Source: a bacterium
Lineage (GTDB): Bacteria; Patescibacteriota; Saccharimonadia; Saccharimonadales; UBA4665
Length of the DNA stretch: 55,543 nt
Direction: 5' to 3'
Assembly: GCA_021803105.1 (NCBI GenBank)
Contig: JAJZMC010000008.1
Coordinates: 1 to 55,543, forward strand
The notes below the pieces were generated by a model that was not told the DNA's origin, did not search any database, and saw only the letters and a program-made list of their open reading frames with translations. Positions within the stretch are counted from its first letter, which is position 1; the number at the start of each line of letters is the position of its first letter. Position numbers and translations under genes: made by a program. Below are positions 1 through 9,397 of the stretch, in pieces.

Positions 1-124
1 TACTGCTGTTTGCCCTCGTTCGCTAATAGTTGTTTTCATGAGCTTTATTATACATGACGAAGGACTGTATTACAAGCAGAATACTGAATCTAGCATGTAA
101 GAGAGTTTGTTATGAATATGGTAG

Positions 125-138
125 GCATGAGTTGGACG
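125..138. repeat. direct repeat left of HTH/PIN TA pair
   Basis: GCATGAGTTGGACG here matches GCATTAGTTGGACG at 939-952 at 13 of 14 positions, in the same orientation. The two copies bracket the TA operon at 191-893. This may mark the ends of a small inserted unit, although a 14-bp match in AT-rich DNA is weak evidence alone. Confidence 0.4.
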
Positions 139-190
139 CATTGAACAGAAATTAAACGTAAACTTATTGGAATATACGAATTAATAAAGA

Positions 191-625
191 CTATAGACTA
201 CGCAAGTATTGTAAAAACCCACCAGGTGTTAAAAGGATAATTTTAAAATCTCGCCTAAGTTTCTCGGATTCAAAGTGGCGGATATTGTAGGATATTAGAA
301 ACGTAACTTTTGCTACTTTGGCACCAGCAACTATGTGGGCATCATCAACATCCCGTACATAATTAGCAAACTGTTCCTGTACTTTTTCATACGATTGATT
401 AATCTTTACGGAAGCAAAACGTGTACTAATGGTTTTCTGTAGTTTTTCTGGGTTAAGTTGCAGCCGGTTGGTGACTTTCTCAAGTTCTAAGGCAGAGAAG
501 TTGGACACGTATAGCTCGACTTCCTTGGTATCGTGCAATAACGTATAGGATGCGCCAGATGTTGAAAGTAGAGAAGAAATTACGACATCCGAGTCAACAA
601 AAACTCGTATCGATTTTCCAGCCAT
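191..625 (-). CDS. PIN-domain toxin (VapC-like RNase)
   Basis: A 144-residue protein with the layout of a PIN-domain ribonuclease. It opens with a beta strand ending in the first acidic site (VFVDSDVVISSL, Asp11/Asp13) and has a late acidic cluster (DVDDAHIVAGA, residues about 91-101) followed by a hydrophobic strand. PIN toxins cleave RNA with Mg2+ held by such acidic residues. The gene starts 1 nt after the stop of the upstream HTH gene, so the two are co-transcribed and probably translationally coupled. This fits a TA operon in which the HTH protein is the antitoxin or repressor. RNA target unknown. Confidence 0.8.
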   Translation of the reverse strand: MAGKSIRVFVDSDVVISSLLSTSGASYTLLHDTKEVELYVSNFSALELEKVTNRLQLNPEKLQKTISTRFASVKINQSYEKVQEQFANYVRDVDDAHIVAGAKVAKVTFLISYNIRHFESEKLRRDFKIILLTPGGFLQYLRSL

Positions 626-626
626 A

Positions 627-893
627 TTACAACCCTGCGCGTACTGCTGATAGCTCTTTATGTACTTGAGCGAGTGAAGCTACGTCTGCTTGTTCTGCAG
701 CATACAAATCAGCATCTAGGCCAGTAAACATGAAGCTAAGCGAACTAGCAGGTATTCGATAAACCCTACCAAACCGTTTAGCAACCAGTTCACCTCTACC
801 AATTAAATCGTAAACTGTATTTTTAGAGAGTTGTAGCATAGATGCGACCTGCTCGGGGGTGTAAATAGTTTCGGGAAGTGTGTTATTAGACAT
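627..893 (-). CDS. excisionase-type HTH protein, probable antitoxin/repressor
   Basis: An 88-residue protein with an N-terminal helix-turn-helix of the excisionase/MerR-like HTH_17 type (residues about 9-55: YTPEQVASMLQLSKNTVYDL followed by a wing containing KRFGRVYRIP). It precedes the PIN gene in one operon, the usual order for antitoxin then toxin. Its own promoter (900-928) holds a direct repeat GTAAC-N5-GTAAC between the -35 and -10 boxes, a plausible autoregulatory operator. The start codon lies 6 nt after the -10 box, with no room for an SD site. The HTH could also belong to a recombination directionality factor, but the PIN partner favours antitoxin. Confidence 0.75.
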   Translation of the reverse strand: MSNNTLPETIYTPEQVASMLQLSKNTVYDLIGRGELVAKRFGRVYRIPASSLSFMFTGLDADLYAAEQADVASLAQVHKELSAVRAGL

Positions 894-899
894 GACTAT

Positions 900-928
900 A
901 TGTTACTAAACGTTACCCAATATGTCAA
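900..928 (-). promoter_or_regulatory. promoter of HTH/PIN operon with operator-like repeat
   Basis: On the minus strand: TTGACA (923-928), 17-bp spacer, TAACAT (900-905), then 6 nt to the ATG at 893. The spacer contains GTAAC twice, 10 bp apart. Transcription should begin at or next to the ATG, giving a leaderless mRNA. Confidence 0.75.
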
Positions 929-938
929 TACATGGTAT

Positions 939-952
939 GCATTAGTTGGACG
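939..952. repeat. direct repeat right of HTH/PIN TA pair
   Basis: Partner of the copy at 125-138 (13 of 14 identical). Between here and 1130 I see no convincing gene; a 26-codon ORF at 986-1066 on the plus strand is too short to call and may be a remnant. Confidence 0.4.
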
Positions 953-1130
953 AAACGGAATAAGTTCAAATTTGATCTGAAGAACATGCGGCAGATAGTA
1001 GGATTAGTTAAGAGAGAGATTGGAGTTATACTGAGAAAGCATGGGCTTGAAGGCTTGAACTTTTAGATTCAGCATATTCTTATGAGCAGTAATATGCCAA
1101 AGGTTTTAAGTCTTTAGAACAGAGCAGTAA

Positions 1131-1573
1131 CTAAATGAATTTAGTGAATATATACGCACGATCTGCTTCTGGAATTGCCGGATCTACTTCAGATAACAGC
1201 ATAGTAGATATTTCTAATCTTATAGCTGTCTTATTAGTTGGGTTTTGTTCGACATCAGAGGCTACTTGTTCATGTATAGCTTCATCTGTTAAGTCTGAAT
1301 TAGCCTGTTTTATATTAACTACATCATCTACAAAGCTATCAACTCGTTTAAGATGACGTATAAGATAATCTCTTCGATCTTTCTCTAAACTTAGAATTAC
1401 AGGACTTAATTTCAGTTTTATATCAGTTGTGCGGTCGTTAAGCTTTGTTCTAGAGCAACACCAAGTCTTTCTTGTTCACCAGCCTGTATAGCGGCTAGCC
1501 GTTTAAATGTAACACCCATAAGAGGATGATTATCGAAATCGAGCTTTTCCTTGGGGTTGTATTCTCCTGTCAT
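1131..1573 (-). pseudogene. frameshifted hypothetical gene
   Basis: Reading leftward from ATG 1571-1573, one frame encodes 51 residues (start MTGEYNPKEKLDFDNHP) and stops near 1418. Moving back one nucleotide near 1440, inside GAACAAAGCTTAACG, opens a second frame that runs to a TAG at 1131-1133 (about 100 residues; segments LSPVILSLEKDRRDYLIRHL and ADRAYIFTKF). The second frame has a TGA shortly upstream and no start of its own, and the span is 443 nt, one short of a multiple of three. The simplest reading is a single-base deletion, either real or a sequencing error. No canonical slippery heptamer is present. Protein family not recognised; charged and mostly helical. Confidence 0.6.
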
Positions 1574-1610
1574 AAAGGTAGATTAACTTAAATACTCCGA
1601 AATATCAATC

Positions 1611-1687
1611 TGGTAGCGACGAGTGGACTTGAACCACCGACCCCAGGCTTATGAGTCCTGTGCTCTAACCAACTGAGCTACGTCGCC
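1611..1687 (-). tRNA. tRNA-Met (CAT)
   Basis: Full cloverleaf on the minus strand with encoded CCA. Acceptor GGCGACG/CGTCGCT (first pair G-U), anticodon loop CTCATAA, T loop TTCAAGT. The body closely resembles elongator tRNA-Met rather than tRNA-Ile2, which also carries CAT, so Met is preferred. The anticodon stem CAGGA/GCCTG has an A31-G39 mismatch. The accessory segment 125-1573 lies on its 3' side. Confidence 0.9.
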
Positions 1688-1765
1688 AAGTACAGATATA
1701 AATATAGCATATTTTTAGTTAATCAGTTATCTGCCTAAAAAATAATCATTAATTTAAATAACGTT

Positions 1766-2272
1766 TTAAATTAATTGAATTATCTCAGCATTATTTAGTT
1801 TAGTTGAATTATAAAATGGTATTTTTGGATTGATCACATGTCTTAAAGCGCGACCAATAGCACCGTGACTAATGACTAAAATATTATCTGCTGGTATAGT
1901 TTTTAAAATGAGCCAAGCCTTAGAGGCTCGTGTTATTAAATCTTCGATTGTTTCTATGCCATCATAATCTTTTAAGCCAGCAATATATGGTTTTCCCTCT
2001 AGTAGTCCATAATCTCTTTCTAAGAGTAATTCGTTATAGACAATTTTATTAATTTTAAAATTAATTTGTTTAGATATTATTTTAGCGGTTTGTTTGGTGC
2101 GTTGACTTGGTGAAGCTATAATATAATCGATTTGATAATTTTTTAGTTGTCTACCAACTTGTTCTGCCTGTATTATACCTTTAGGACTAAGGATAGTTTC
2201 AGATCTTCCTGAAAAAATACCTTTTTCGTTCATTACGCTTAGACCATGGCGAACAAAATATATATGTTTCAT
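1766..2272 (-). CDS. histidine phosphatase family protein
   Basis: About 168 residues with the phosphoglycerate-mutase/acid-phosphatase signature: N-terminal FVRHG (phospho-histidine), ASPSQRTKQTA, a central LLLERDYGLLEG (catalytic acid), and VISHG near the C-terminus. Such enzymes are phosphohydrolases or mutases; the substrate cannot be told. I start it at ATG 2270-2272 (MKHIYFVRHG), since a minus-strand TATAAT at 2281-2286 ends 8 nt before it; an in-frame ATG lies at 2278. It is divergent from tilS with only about 20 bp between starts, so the two promoters overlap. Confidence 0.85.
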   Translation of the reverse strand: MKHIYFVRHGLSVMNEKGIFSGRSETILSPKGIIQAEQVGRQLKNYQIDYIIASPSQRTKQTAKIISKQINFKINKIVYNELLLERDYGLLEGKPYIAGLKDYDGIETIEDLITRASKAWLILKTIPADNILVISHGAIGRALRHVINPKIPFYNSTKLNNAEIIQLI

Positions 2273-2292
2273 ATACAATTATTATAACTATT

Positions 2293-3192
2293 ATGAATGT
2301 TAAACTTAAATCCGGAAAATATATTGTGGCTATTAGTGGTGGCGTTGACTCTATGGTTTTACTTGATTTATTAATGAAAACTTATGCGACAAACAAAAAT
2401 TATCAATTTATTGTGACGCATTTTAATCATGGCATAAGGATTGATTCAGATGAAGATCAAAAATTAGTAGCTAATATTGCTAACAAATATCATTTAGTTT
2501 TTGAGTCTTATAAAGCTAATCTAGGAGCAAATGTTAGCGAAAATTTTGCTCGACAGTCTAGATATAGTTATTTAAGAAATGTAATGAAAAAACATCAAGC
2601 AGATTATATAATCACGGGCCATCATCAAGATGATGTTATTGAAACTGCAATTTTTAATGTAATTAGGGGTACAGGTCGTAAAGGGTTAACATCTTTAGGA
2701 CAGACTAATGAGATTAAAAGACCATTATTAAATTATAGTAAAAAAGATATTTTAAAATATGCTAAATATCATAAAATATTTTGGCGAGAAGATAGTACTA
2801 ATAAAGACATTAAATATAGCCGTAATTTCATCCGAGAAGAGATTGTTTCAAAATTTTCTAATACAGATTACTCGAGATTATTAGGTTTAATTAATAGGCA
2901 GAGAATTGTTAATATTAAATTGGATAATGAGTTAAAAAAACTATTATCTAATACGGATGATATTGACTATCTTGATCGATCATATGTTGTTAATTTGCCA
3001 GTTAGCTTGGCTAGCGAACTAATTGCTAGTTGGCTTAGGAATAATCAATTATTAGATTTTGATAAAAAAACTATTTACAGGATATTAAATGGTAGTAGAA
3101 TAAGTAAATCAGGCATGAAATATGATGTGAAACATAATTTTTATGTTATTATAACCAAGCAATATTTGGCACTCAAACATACTGAGCGCTAG
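2293..3192 (+). CDS. tilS: tRNA(Ile)-lysidine synthetase
   Basis: Converts C34 of the tRNA-Ile(CAU) anticodon to lysidine using ATP and lysine, so that AUA is read as Ile. Seen: PP-loop SGGVDS at residues 15-20, THFNHGIR, and the GHHQDD motif near residue 112. At 299 residues it is shorter than E. coli TilS (about 430) and appears to lack the C-terminal domains, as in compact TilS forms. A TATAAC box at 2283-2288 ends 4 nt before the ATG. tilS next to ftsH is a conserved arrangement in many bacteria; the hpt gene often found between them is absent. Confidence 0.92.
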   Translation: MNVKLKSGKYIVAISGGVDSMVLLDLLMKTYATNKNYQFIVTHFNHGIRIDSDEDQKLVANIANKYHLVFESYKANLGANVSENFARQSRYSYLRNVMKKHQADYIITGHHQDDVIETAIFNVIRGTGRKGLTSLGQTNEIKRPLLNYSKKDILKYAKYHKIFWREDSTNKDIKYSRNFIREEIVSKFSNTDYSRLLGLINRQRIVNIKLDNELKKLLSNTDDIDYLDRSYVVNLPVSLASELIASWLRNNQLLDFDKKTIYRILNGSRISKSGMKYDVKHNFYVIITKQYLALKHTER

Positions 3193-3227
3193 TCAACTAA
3201 TTATTAATAGAGTATAATTTAAATTTG

Positions 3228-5105
3228 ATGGATAAGAAATCACTTAATATTAATTCAAAAAATAATTTAAGCAATCGACGTAATTTTAAAAATATCGTCT
3301 TTATTATTTTAGTTATTTTATTTGGACTTACTTTATTTGCTTCTTCTAAACAAAGTACATCTAACATTAAGACCATTCCTATTACTCAGGTAATTACAGC
3401 TGCGAATGAGGGCAAGTATAAAAGTATTACTGTTAAAAATAATAGTAATGAGATTGACATTACCCCTAAAGGTGCCAATAAGGTGACTCTAAAAAGTTAT
3501 ACTGACCCAAATACTAGCCTTAAGACTTTAGGAGTTAATTATTCAAAGGTACAGATTAATTATAGCCCTCAAAGTAATTCAACGTCGACTTGGTTAAGTA
3601 TTGCTGAGTCAATCTTGCCGGTGATCATTATTGCTGCCATTTTGTTTTTTATATTAAAAAGTGCTCAAGGACAGGGTAACCAGGCACTAAGTTTTGGTAA
3701 AAGTCGAGCTAGACTTTATGGGAACGAAAAAGATAAAATTATATTTAAAGATATTGCTGGATCAGCAGAAGCTAAACAAGATTTAGAAGAAGTAGTTGAA
3801 TTCCTTAAGTTTCCAAAAAAATTTGCAAGTCTTGGTGCTAAAATTCCTAAGGGAGTTTTATTGATTGGACCACCAGGAACCGGTAAAACTATGTTAGCAC
3901 GAGCTACTGCAGGTGAAGCAAATGTACCATTTTTTAGTATATCTGGTTCCGAATTTGTTGAAATGTTTGTTGGGGTAGGTGCTTCTAGGGTACGTGATTT
4001 ATTTGCTAAAGCTAAAAAAAATGCACCTTGTATAATTTTTGTTGATGAAATTGATGCTGTTGGTCGAAAACGTGGTAGCGGTATGGGGGGCGGTCATGAT
4101 GAAAGAGAACAAACATTAAACCAAATTTTAGTGGAAATGGATGGTTTTGAACAAGGTCAAAATGTTATAGTTTTGGCGGCTACTAATCGTGCTGATGTTT
4201 TGGATCCAGCTTTATTACGACCAGGTCGCTTTGATCGCAGAGTAGGCATAACTTTACCAGATAGAAAAGATCGAGAAGCAATATTAAAAATTCATTTTCA
4301 AAAAAAACCTTTAGCTAAAGATGTTGATCTCGATGCTTTAGCCGCTAAAACTGCTGGTTTTTCTGGTGCTGATCTTGCTAATGTTGCTAATGAATCAGCG
4401 ATTATTGCTGCTAGAAATTCTCATCATGAAATTTCTCAACAGGATGTAACTGATGCTTTTGAACGAGTAGCAATTGGACCAGAACGAAAGAATAAAATAA
4501 TGAATGAATCAGACAAGGCTACTACAGCATATCATGAAGCTGGACATGCTTTAGTTGGTCATGTTTTACCAGATAGTGATCCAGTTCATAAAGTAACAAT
4601 TATTCCTCGTGGTGGGACTGGTGGAGTGACTTGGTTTATCCCACCAGAAGATCGAGCTTATAGTTCGTTAATACAATTTAAAGATGTATTAGCTCGAGGG
4701 TTAGGTGGTAGGATTGCAGAGGAAATTGTCCTAGGTCCGGATCGTATTACAACCGGTGCTGGTTCTGATTTACAAGGTGCTAGTGAGTTAGCGCGTGATA
4801 TGGTCGTTAATCAAGGTATGGGGACCAAATTACGAGATCAAGTTTTTAAGGTTGATGATGGTATGATGATCGATCGTTTAGTCCATGAAAGAGAATATTC
4901 TGATGCTACAGCTAAAGTTATTGATGAAGAAATTGAAAGCTTAATCAATGAAGCAGCAACTAGAGCTAGAATAGTTATTAAAGCCAATTTGAGTTATCTT
5001 GATAAATTAAAAGATGCTTTAATTGAAAAAGAAACAATAGATTCAGCTGAGGTTGCTAGAATTTTAGATGGTGCTAAACTTCCAAAAGCTGCTATGCTTT
5101 ATTAG
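3228..5105 (+). CDS. ftsH: ATP-dependent zinc metalloprotease FtsH
   Basis: Membrane-anchored AAA+ protease that degrades misassembled membrane proteins and short-lived regulators. In order: TM1 (about 20-40), extracytoplasmic region, TM2 (about 128-147), AAA+ domain with Walker A GPPGTGKT (about 214-221), Walker B IIFVDEID, an SRH arginine-finger region, and an M41 protease domain with zinc motif HEAGH (about 436-440). A normal-length FtsH of 625 residues. A TATAAT box at 3213-3218 ends 9 nt before ATG 3228; an in-frame TTG directly upstream (3225) is a less likely start. No SD site is visible. Confidence 0.96.
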   Translation: MDKKSLNINSKNNLSNRRNFKNIVFIILVILFGLTLFASSKQSTSNIKTIPITQVITAANEGKYKSITVKNNSNEIDITPKGANKVTLKSYTDPNTSLKTLGVNYSKVQINYSPQSNSTSTWLSIAESILPVIIIAAILFFILKSAQGQGNQALSFGKSRARLYGNEKDKIIFKDIAGSAEAKQDLEEVVEFLKFPKKFASLGAKIPKGVLLIGPPGTGKTMLARATAGEANVPFFSISGSEFVEMFVGVGASRVRDLFAKAKKNAPCIIFVDEIDAVGRKRGSGMGGGHDEREQTLNQILVEMDGFEQGQNVIVLAATNRADVLDPALLRPGRFDRRVGITLPDRKDREAILKIHFQKKPLAKDVDLDALAAKTAGFSGADLANVANESAIIAARNSHHEISQQDVTDAFERVAIGPERKNKIMNESDKATTAYHEAGHALVGHVLPDSDPVHKVTIIPRGGTGGVTWFIPPEDRAYSSLIQFKDVLARGLGGRIAEEIVLGPDRITTGAGSDLQGASELARDMVVNQGMGTKLRDQVFKVDDGMMIDRLVHEREYSDATAKVIDEEIESLINEAATRARIVIKANLSYLDKLKDALIEKETIDSAEVARILDGAKLPKAAMLY

Positions 5106-5205
5106 ATTTATTTTTTAACTGTTTTAGTAATAATATACAATTAAAATAATATTCTCTGGATATAGCTAGGTATCTATTTTATACTTAAGTGACTAAGTTT
5201 TTTAT

Positions 5206-6801
5206 ATGGATAATACTCAAACTGCGACAAAGAAGAAAATAACATCGGTTAGCTCAGCCGCTTTTTTATTAATTGGTGCTGCTTTATTTGGTCAAGTACT
5301 TGGTTTTTTAAGAACTAAACTTGTTAATGCTAATTTTCCATTAGTTGGACCTAATAGTACTGATGCCTATTTCGCTGCTTTTAATATTCCTGATCTTTTC
5401 TTTTTTACATTATCTGCTGGAGCTCTTGGTGTTGCTTTCATTCCGGTATTAACCGATCGTTTACATGAAGGTATTAATAAAGCAGTGTGGGAATTAACTA
5501 CTTCATTACTTAATTTTTTAGCTATTATTATGTTAATTGTAGCAATAATTATTTTAGTGTTTGCTAAACCATTGATTGCGAATGTTGTTGCTCCTCATTT
5601 ACCACCAGCTGAGATTAATACGGCTGCTACAATTATGAGATTTTTAGCTTTTAATCCTTTACTTTTTACTATTTCTGGAATTTTGACGAGTGTTCAACAA
5701 ACAATTGGTCGCTTTTTTTTCTATGCAATTGCACCAATCTTTTATAACTTATCCATTATTGCTAGTATTTATATTTTCCGTAACAATATTGGGTTAGTTG
5801 GTCTTGGTATAGGCGCTCTCGTTGGTGGTATATTACAACTTTTAATAGTATTTTTCGGATTAGTAAAAACACATTTTAATTGGCGGCCGAAAATAGTTTG
5901 GCGATCGAGTGATTTTAGAAAAATTTTAAGAAATTTACCACCAAGATCATTAGATCAAGGTATTGATCAAGTAGAAAATATTGTTGAAACACATATTGCT
6001 AGTGGACTGGGAGCTGGTGCTATTTCAAATTATGCAAATGCTTATATTCTTTCTACTGCCCCAATACTTTTAATTGGTACTACGATTGCTACAGCCGCGT
6101 TTCCTAGGCTAAATATTAGATTATCTCAAAAACGACCAGATTTGTTTAGAAAAGATTTTCAGCAAATTTTACGTACAATGGTTTGGGTTAGTGCGCCAAT
6201 TTGTGTTGTGGCTTATTATTGTCGTGGTTATTTATCTAGGATAATTTATACTAAGGGTGATGAAGAAATAGCTATTATTTTTGGTTATTTAACTTTTGCT
6301 ATTTTTGCTCGTATAATCTATTCAATTATTTCTAGATGGTTCTATTCTCATAAAGATACCAGGACGCCTTTGTTTGTTTCTATTTTTGCAATAGCGCTTA
6401 ATATTGTTTTGGCAGTATATTTAGCACAACCTGCTCGATATGGTATTGCTGGATTAGCTTTAGCTCAGTCAATTGTGGCTAGTATGGAAGTATTTATTTT
6501 AACTGTAATTATGGTTATAAAAGATCATAAAATATTTAATTTAAATTTTTGGAATGGTATTGCTAGAATAATTTCAGTAACCGGTTTTAGTGTCATTGCA
6601 GGCTATGTTATGATAAGTTTTTATCCGTTAGGTTATAACGATAGAGGAATAGTTACTCTAGGTGGAAAATTATTACTTATTACATCAGTTACTTTTTTGG
6701 TTCACATTGGTATGTCGGCTTTGTTTGAATTAGAAGAAGTACGTCCTTTATTAAAACAAGCAGTTAAGATTGTATTAAAACCAATCAAGATTTATTTTTA
6801 A
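5206..6801 (+). CDS. murJ: lipid II flippase MurJ
   Basis: A 531-residue polytopic membrane protein of the MOP superfamily (MviN/MurJ), which flips lipid-linked peptidoglycan precursor across the membrane. Seen: N-terminal GQVLGFLRTKLVNANFP, then NSTDAYFAAFNIPDLFF, the typical MurJ region with many hydrophobic helices, and RILRNLPPRSLDQ-like cytoplasmic loops. It matches the MurA and MurB genes at 46.9-50.8 kb, so the organism builds peptidoglycan. lepA follows after 10 nt, probably co-transcribed. A possible -10 (TATACT) lies near 5180. Confidence 0.93.
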   Translation: MDNTQTATKKKITSVSSAAFLLIGAALFGQVLGFLRTKLVNANFPLVGPNSTDAYFAAFNIPDLFFFTLSAGALGVAFIPVLTDRLHEGINKAVWELTTSLLNFLAIIMLIVAIIILVFAKPLIANVVAPHLPPAEINTAATIMRFLAFNPLLFTISGILTSVQQTIGRFFFYAIAPIFYNLSIIASIYIFRNNIGLVGLGIGALVGGILQLLIVFFGLVKTHFNWRPKIVWRSSDFRKILRNLPPRSLDQGIDQVENIVETHIASGLGAGAISNYANAYILSTAPILLIGTTIATAAFPRLNIRLSQKRPDLFRKDFQQILRTMVWVSAPICVVAYYCRGYLSRIIYTKGDEEIAIIFGYLTFAIFARIIYSIISRWFYSHKDTRTPLFVSIFAIALNIVLAVYLAQPARYGIAGLALAQSIVASMEVFILTVIMVIKDHKIFNLNFWNGIARIISVTGFSVIAGYVMISFYPLGYNDRGIVTLGGKLLLITSVTFLVHIGMSALFELEEVRPLLKQAVKIVLKPIKIYF

Positions 6802-6811
6802 TGGTTGTTTT

Positions 6812-8590
6812 ATGAATAATATTAAAATTAGAAATTTTTGTATTATTGCTCATATTGATCATGGTAAATCGACTCTTGCTGATCGTTTATTAGAACTTAC
6901 TAATACAATTAGTATGAGAGATATGAAAAACCAAGTATTGGATAAAATGGATTTAGAAAGAGAAAAAGGGATTACTATTAAATTAGCTCCAGTTAGGATG
7001 AAGTATAAAGATTATGAGTTTAATTTAATCGATACACCTGGTCATGTTGATTTTAGTTATGAAGTTTCTCGTTCTTTAGCGGCGTGTGAAGGTGCTATTT
7101 TGGTTGTTGATGCCACCCAAGGTATTCAAGCTCAAACTTTAGCTAATGTTTATTTAGCAATCGCAGCAGGTTTAGTTATTATTCCTGTTATTAATAAAAT
7201 TGATTTACCTGCTGCTGATGTTTTAAAAGTTTCAAAAGAAATTATTAATCTATTAAATTGTCAAGAGAAGGATATTATTATGATATCAGCTAAAACTGGA
7301 CAAGGAGTAGATGAAATATTAAATCGAATTGTGACTGAAGTTCCATATCCTAAAAAAATTGATAATCAGCCACTTAAGGCTTTGATTTTTGATTCGTATT
7401 ATGATGAATATCGGGGTGTTATTTTGTATTTAAGGGTTTTTGAAGGCACTTTAAAATTAAACGATTCAATTACTATAATGTCTTCTAAATCAATTGGTGT
7501 CACTTTGGAAGTTGGAGTATTAACACCAAATATGTCGGCTTTATCTCAATTAGAAACGGGTGAAATTGGATATGTGGTTACAAATTTTAAATCGACTAAG
7601 CAAGCTAAAGTAGGTGATACTGTTACTCTAACAACAAAACCAGCTCAAACACCCTTGTCTGGTTATAAAGAGGTAAAGCCGTTTGTTTTTGCTGGTTTTT
7701 TTCCCTCAAGTAATGAACAGTACCAAGAATTAAAAGATGCTATTGAAAAATTAACTCTTAGCGATTCGGCTTTATCTTTTACTTTGGAAAATTCACCAGT
7801 ACTTGGTTTTGGAGTTAGAATCGGATTTTTGGGACTACTTCATTTAGAGATTATAAAAGAGAGATTAATTAGAGAATATAATTTAGATTTGATTGTCACT
7901 AATCCTTCAACTGATTATCGAGTAAAATTAACTAATGGAAGAATTATAGAAATAAGAAGTGCTAGTGAGTTACCGGATATTTCTGAAGTGTCTGAAATTT
8001 ATGAGCCATGGATTTTAGGAGAAATTGTTACTCCAATAAGTTACATTGGTTCAATTATTCAATTAATCGCTAGAAGTCGTGGTTATCAAAAGAGTATTAA
8101 TTATATAGAAGATCAGGCAGTGATTAATTTTGAAGCGCCACTCGCTAATATGTTAACTGATTTTTATGATTCTTTAAAAAGTGTTACTAGTGGGTATGGA
8201 TCATTTAATTATGATTTGGCTGATTATAGAATCGAAGATCTTGTTAAGCTTGATTTTTATATAGCTGGTGAAAAGATTGATGCGTTATCATTAATCGTAC
8301 ACCGTAGTGAAGCAATTAAATTAGGTCGTTTTGTAGTTGAAAAATTAAAAACTATTATTCCTAAACAAAATTTTCAAGTAGCTATTCAGGCTGGTATTGG
8401 TGGTAAGTATATAGCTAGAGAAGATCTTTCGGCTTATCGAAAAGATGTTACGGTTGGTTTATATGGAGGAGATGTATCTCGTAAGAAAAAAGTTTTAGCC
8501 AAGCAGAAAAAGGGTAAAGAAAGAATGAAACGTTTTGGTAAGATAGATATTCCCTCAGAAGTTTTTACTGTAATGTTAAAAAGGGAGTAG
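6812..8590 (+). CDS. lepA: elongation factor 4 (LepA) GTPase
   Basis: Ribosome-associated GTPase of the EF-G family, 592 residues, usual length. G motifs: G1 AHIDHGKST (about 13-21), G2 region REKGITIK, G3 DTPGHVDF, G4 NKID, and SAKTGQG. LepA-specific features follow: the domain II/III region with GFLGLLHLEIIKERL and the C-terminal KQKKGKERMKRFGKIDIP. It begins 10 nt after murJ and ends 6 nt before the guanylate-kinase-like gene, indicating one transcription unit. Its exact role in translation or ribosome assembly is still debated for the family. Confidence 0.95.
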   Translation: MNNIKIRNFCIIAHIDHGKSTLADRLLELTNTISMRDMKNQVLDKMDLEREKGITIKLAPVRMKYKDYEFNLIDTPGHVDFSYEVSRSLAACEGAILVVDATQGIQAQTLANVYLAIAAGLVIIPVINKIDLPAADVLKVSKEIINLLNCQEKDIIMISAKTGQGVDEILNRIVTEVPYPKKIDNQPLKALIFDSYYDEYRGVILYLRVFEGTLKLNDSITIMSSKSIGVTLEVGVLTPNMSALSQLETGEIGYVVTNFKSTKQAKVGDTVTLTTKPAQTPLSGYKEVKPFVFAGFFPSSNEQYQELKDAIEKLTLSDSALSFTLENSPVLGFGVRIGFLGLLHLEIIKERLIREYNLDLIVTNPSTDYRVKLTNGRIIEIRSASELPDISEVSEIYEPWILGEIVTPISYIGSIIQLIARSRGYQKSINYIEDQAVINFEAPLANMLTDFYDSLKSVTSGYGSFNYDLADYRIEDLVKLDFYIAGEKIDALSLIVHRSEAIKLGRFVVEKLKTIIPKQNFQVAIQAGIGGKYIAREDLSAYRKDVTVGLYGGDVSRKKKVLAKQKKGKERMKRFGKIDIPSEVFTVMLKRE

Positions 8591-8596
8591 TTAGTC

Positions 8597-9343
8597 GTGG
8601 ATCAGTTAATTTATCTTGATAAATTCAAAAAGATATTGCAGTCTTATAAACCGTCTGAATTTGCTATCTCGCTTTTGTCTGAACTTAATCTTTGTTTATT
8701 TTTAGGTCCTAGTGGTGCTGGTCGTAATACGATTATTAAAGAATTGGTTAAATCTGGTAGGTATTATTTTGTAGTTTCAGATACTACTAGAATGCCAAGA
8801 TATAATAACGGAATATTAGAAAAAAACGGTATTGAATATTGGTTTAAAACTGAAGCTGAAATATTAATTGAACTAAAAAAAGGTTTATTTTTAGAAGCTG
8901 AAATAATTCATAATCAACAAGTTTCTGGCATTAGTATTAGGGAGTTGAATCAAGCTAATAAGCTTAACAAGATTGCAATAACTGATATTGATTTAGGTGG
9001 AGTAAAAAATATTTTATTATTAAAACCAAATACTAAATGTTTTTTAATATTACCACCTAGTTTTGATATTTGGCTCGAGCGGTTAAATAATAGAGATAAG
9101 ATGTCAAATAATGAAATTATTCGGAGATTTAAGACAGCAATTAAAATTTTTGATAGGGCATTATCAGATAATTTTTATATTATTATAAATAATGATGTAA
9201 ACTTATCTACTGAAATAATCAATAAATTTTGCCAAGAACCAAAACAAAATTATAAAAAAACTTCATCTGAAGTAGAATTATTAAAATTATTATCGCATAA
9301 GTCTAAACAATATATAGAAAAATTTAGCACTCTTGACATGTGA
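8597..9343 (+). CDS. guanylate-kinase-like protein with altered P-loop
   Basis: 248 residues, GTG start 6 nt after lepA. The fold signature of guanylate kinase is present: P-loop-like GPSGAGRNT (37-45), then SDTTRMPRYNNG matching the GMP-binding 'S-TTR-PR-GE' segment, and ITDIDLGGVKNI matching the usual 'D-D-QG---'. The Walker A lysine of GPSGxGK is Arg43 here, and an 80-residue C-terminal extension is unlike ordinary Gmk (about 200 residues). It may be a diverged kinase or a non-catalytic paralogue. Its last codons and TGA stop lie inside the first CIRCE element, so HrcA binding overlaps this gene's 3' end. Confidence 0.65.
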   Translation: MDQLIYLDKFKKILQSYKPSEFAISLLSELNLCLFLGPSGAGRNTIIKELVKSGRYYFVVSDTTRMPRYNNGILEKNGIEYWFKTEAEILIELKKGLFLEAEIIHNQQVSGISIRELNQANKLNKIAITDIDLGGVKNILLLKPNTKCFLILPPSFDIWLERLNNRDKMSNNEIIRRFKTAIKIFDRALSDNFYIIINNDVNLSTEIINKFCQEPKQNYKKTSSEVELLKLLSHKSKQYIEKFSTLDM

Positions 9344-9362
9344 GTGCTAATAATAATATAAT
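9324..9362 (+). promoter_or_regulatory. CIRCE operator and promoter of hrcA-grpE
   Basis: A perfect CIRCE inverted repeat TTAGCACTC-N9-GAGTGCTAA at 9324-9350, the HrcA repressor site. The 9-bp spacer contains the -35 box TTGACA (9333-9338); TATAAT follows at 9357-9362 after 18 bp. HrcA bound here would block RNA polymerase directly. Confidence 0.93.
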
Positions 9363-9397
9363 ACCCCTTATTAGTTTATTAATTTTATAAAAATATT

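Noticed and set aside
1135-1356. 73-codon plus-strand ORF
   Set aside because: It is the antisense of the frameshifted gene 1131-1573; its Ser/Thr/Cys-rich product has no domain.
1430-1450. Programmed -1 frameshift in the broken gene
   Set aside because: No X-XXY-YYZ slippery site or clear downstream structure; a one-base indel is simpler.
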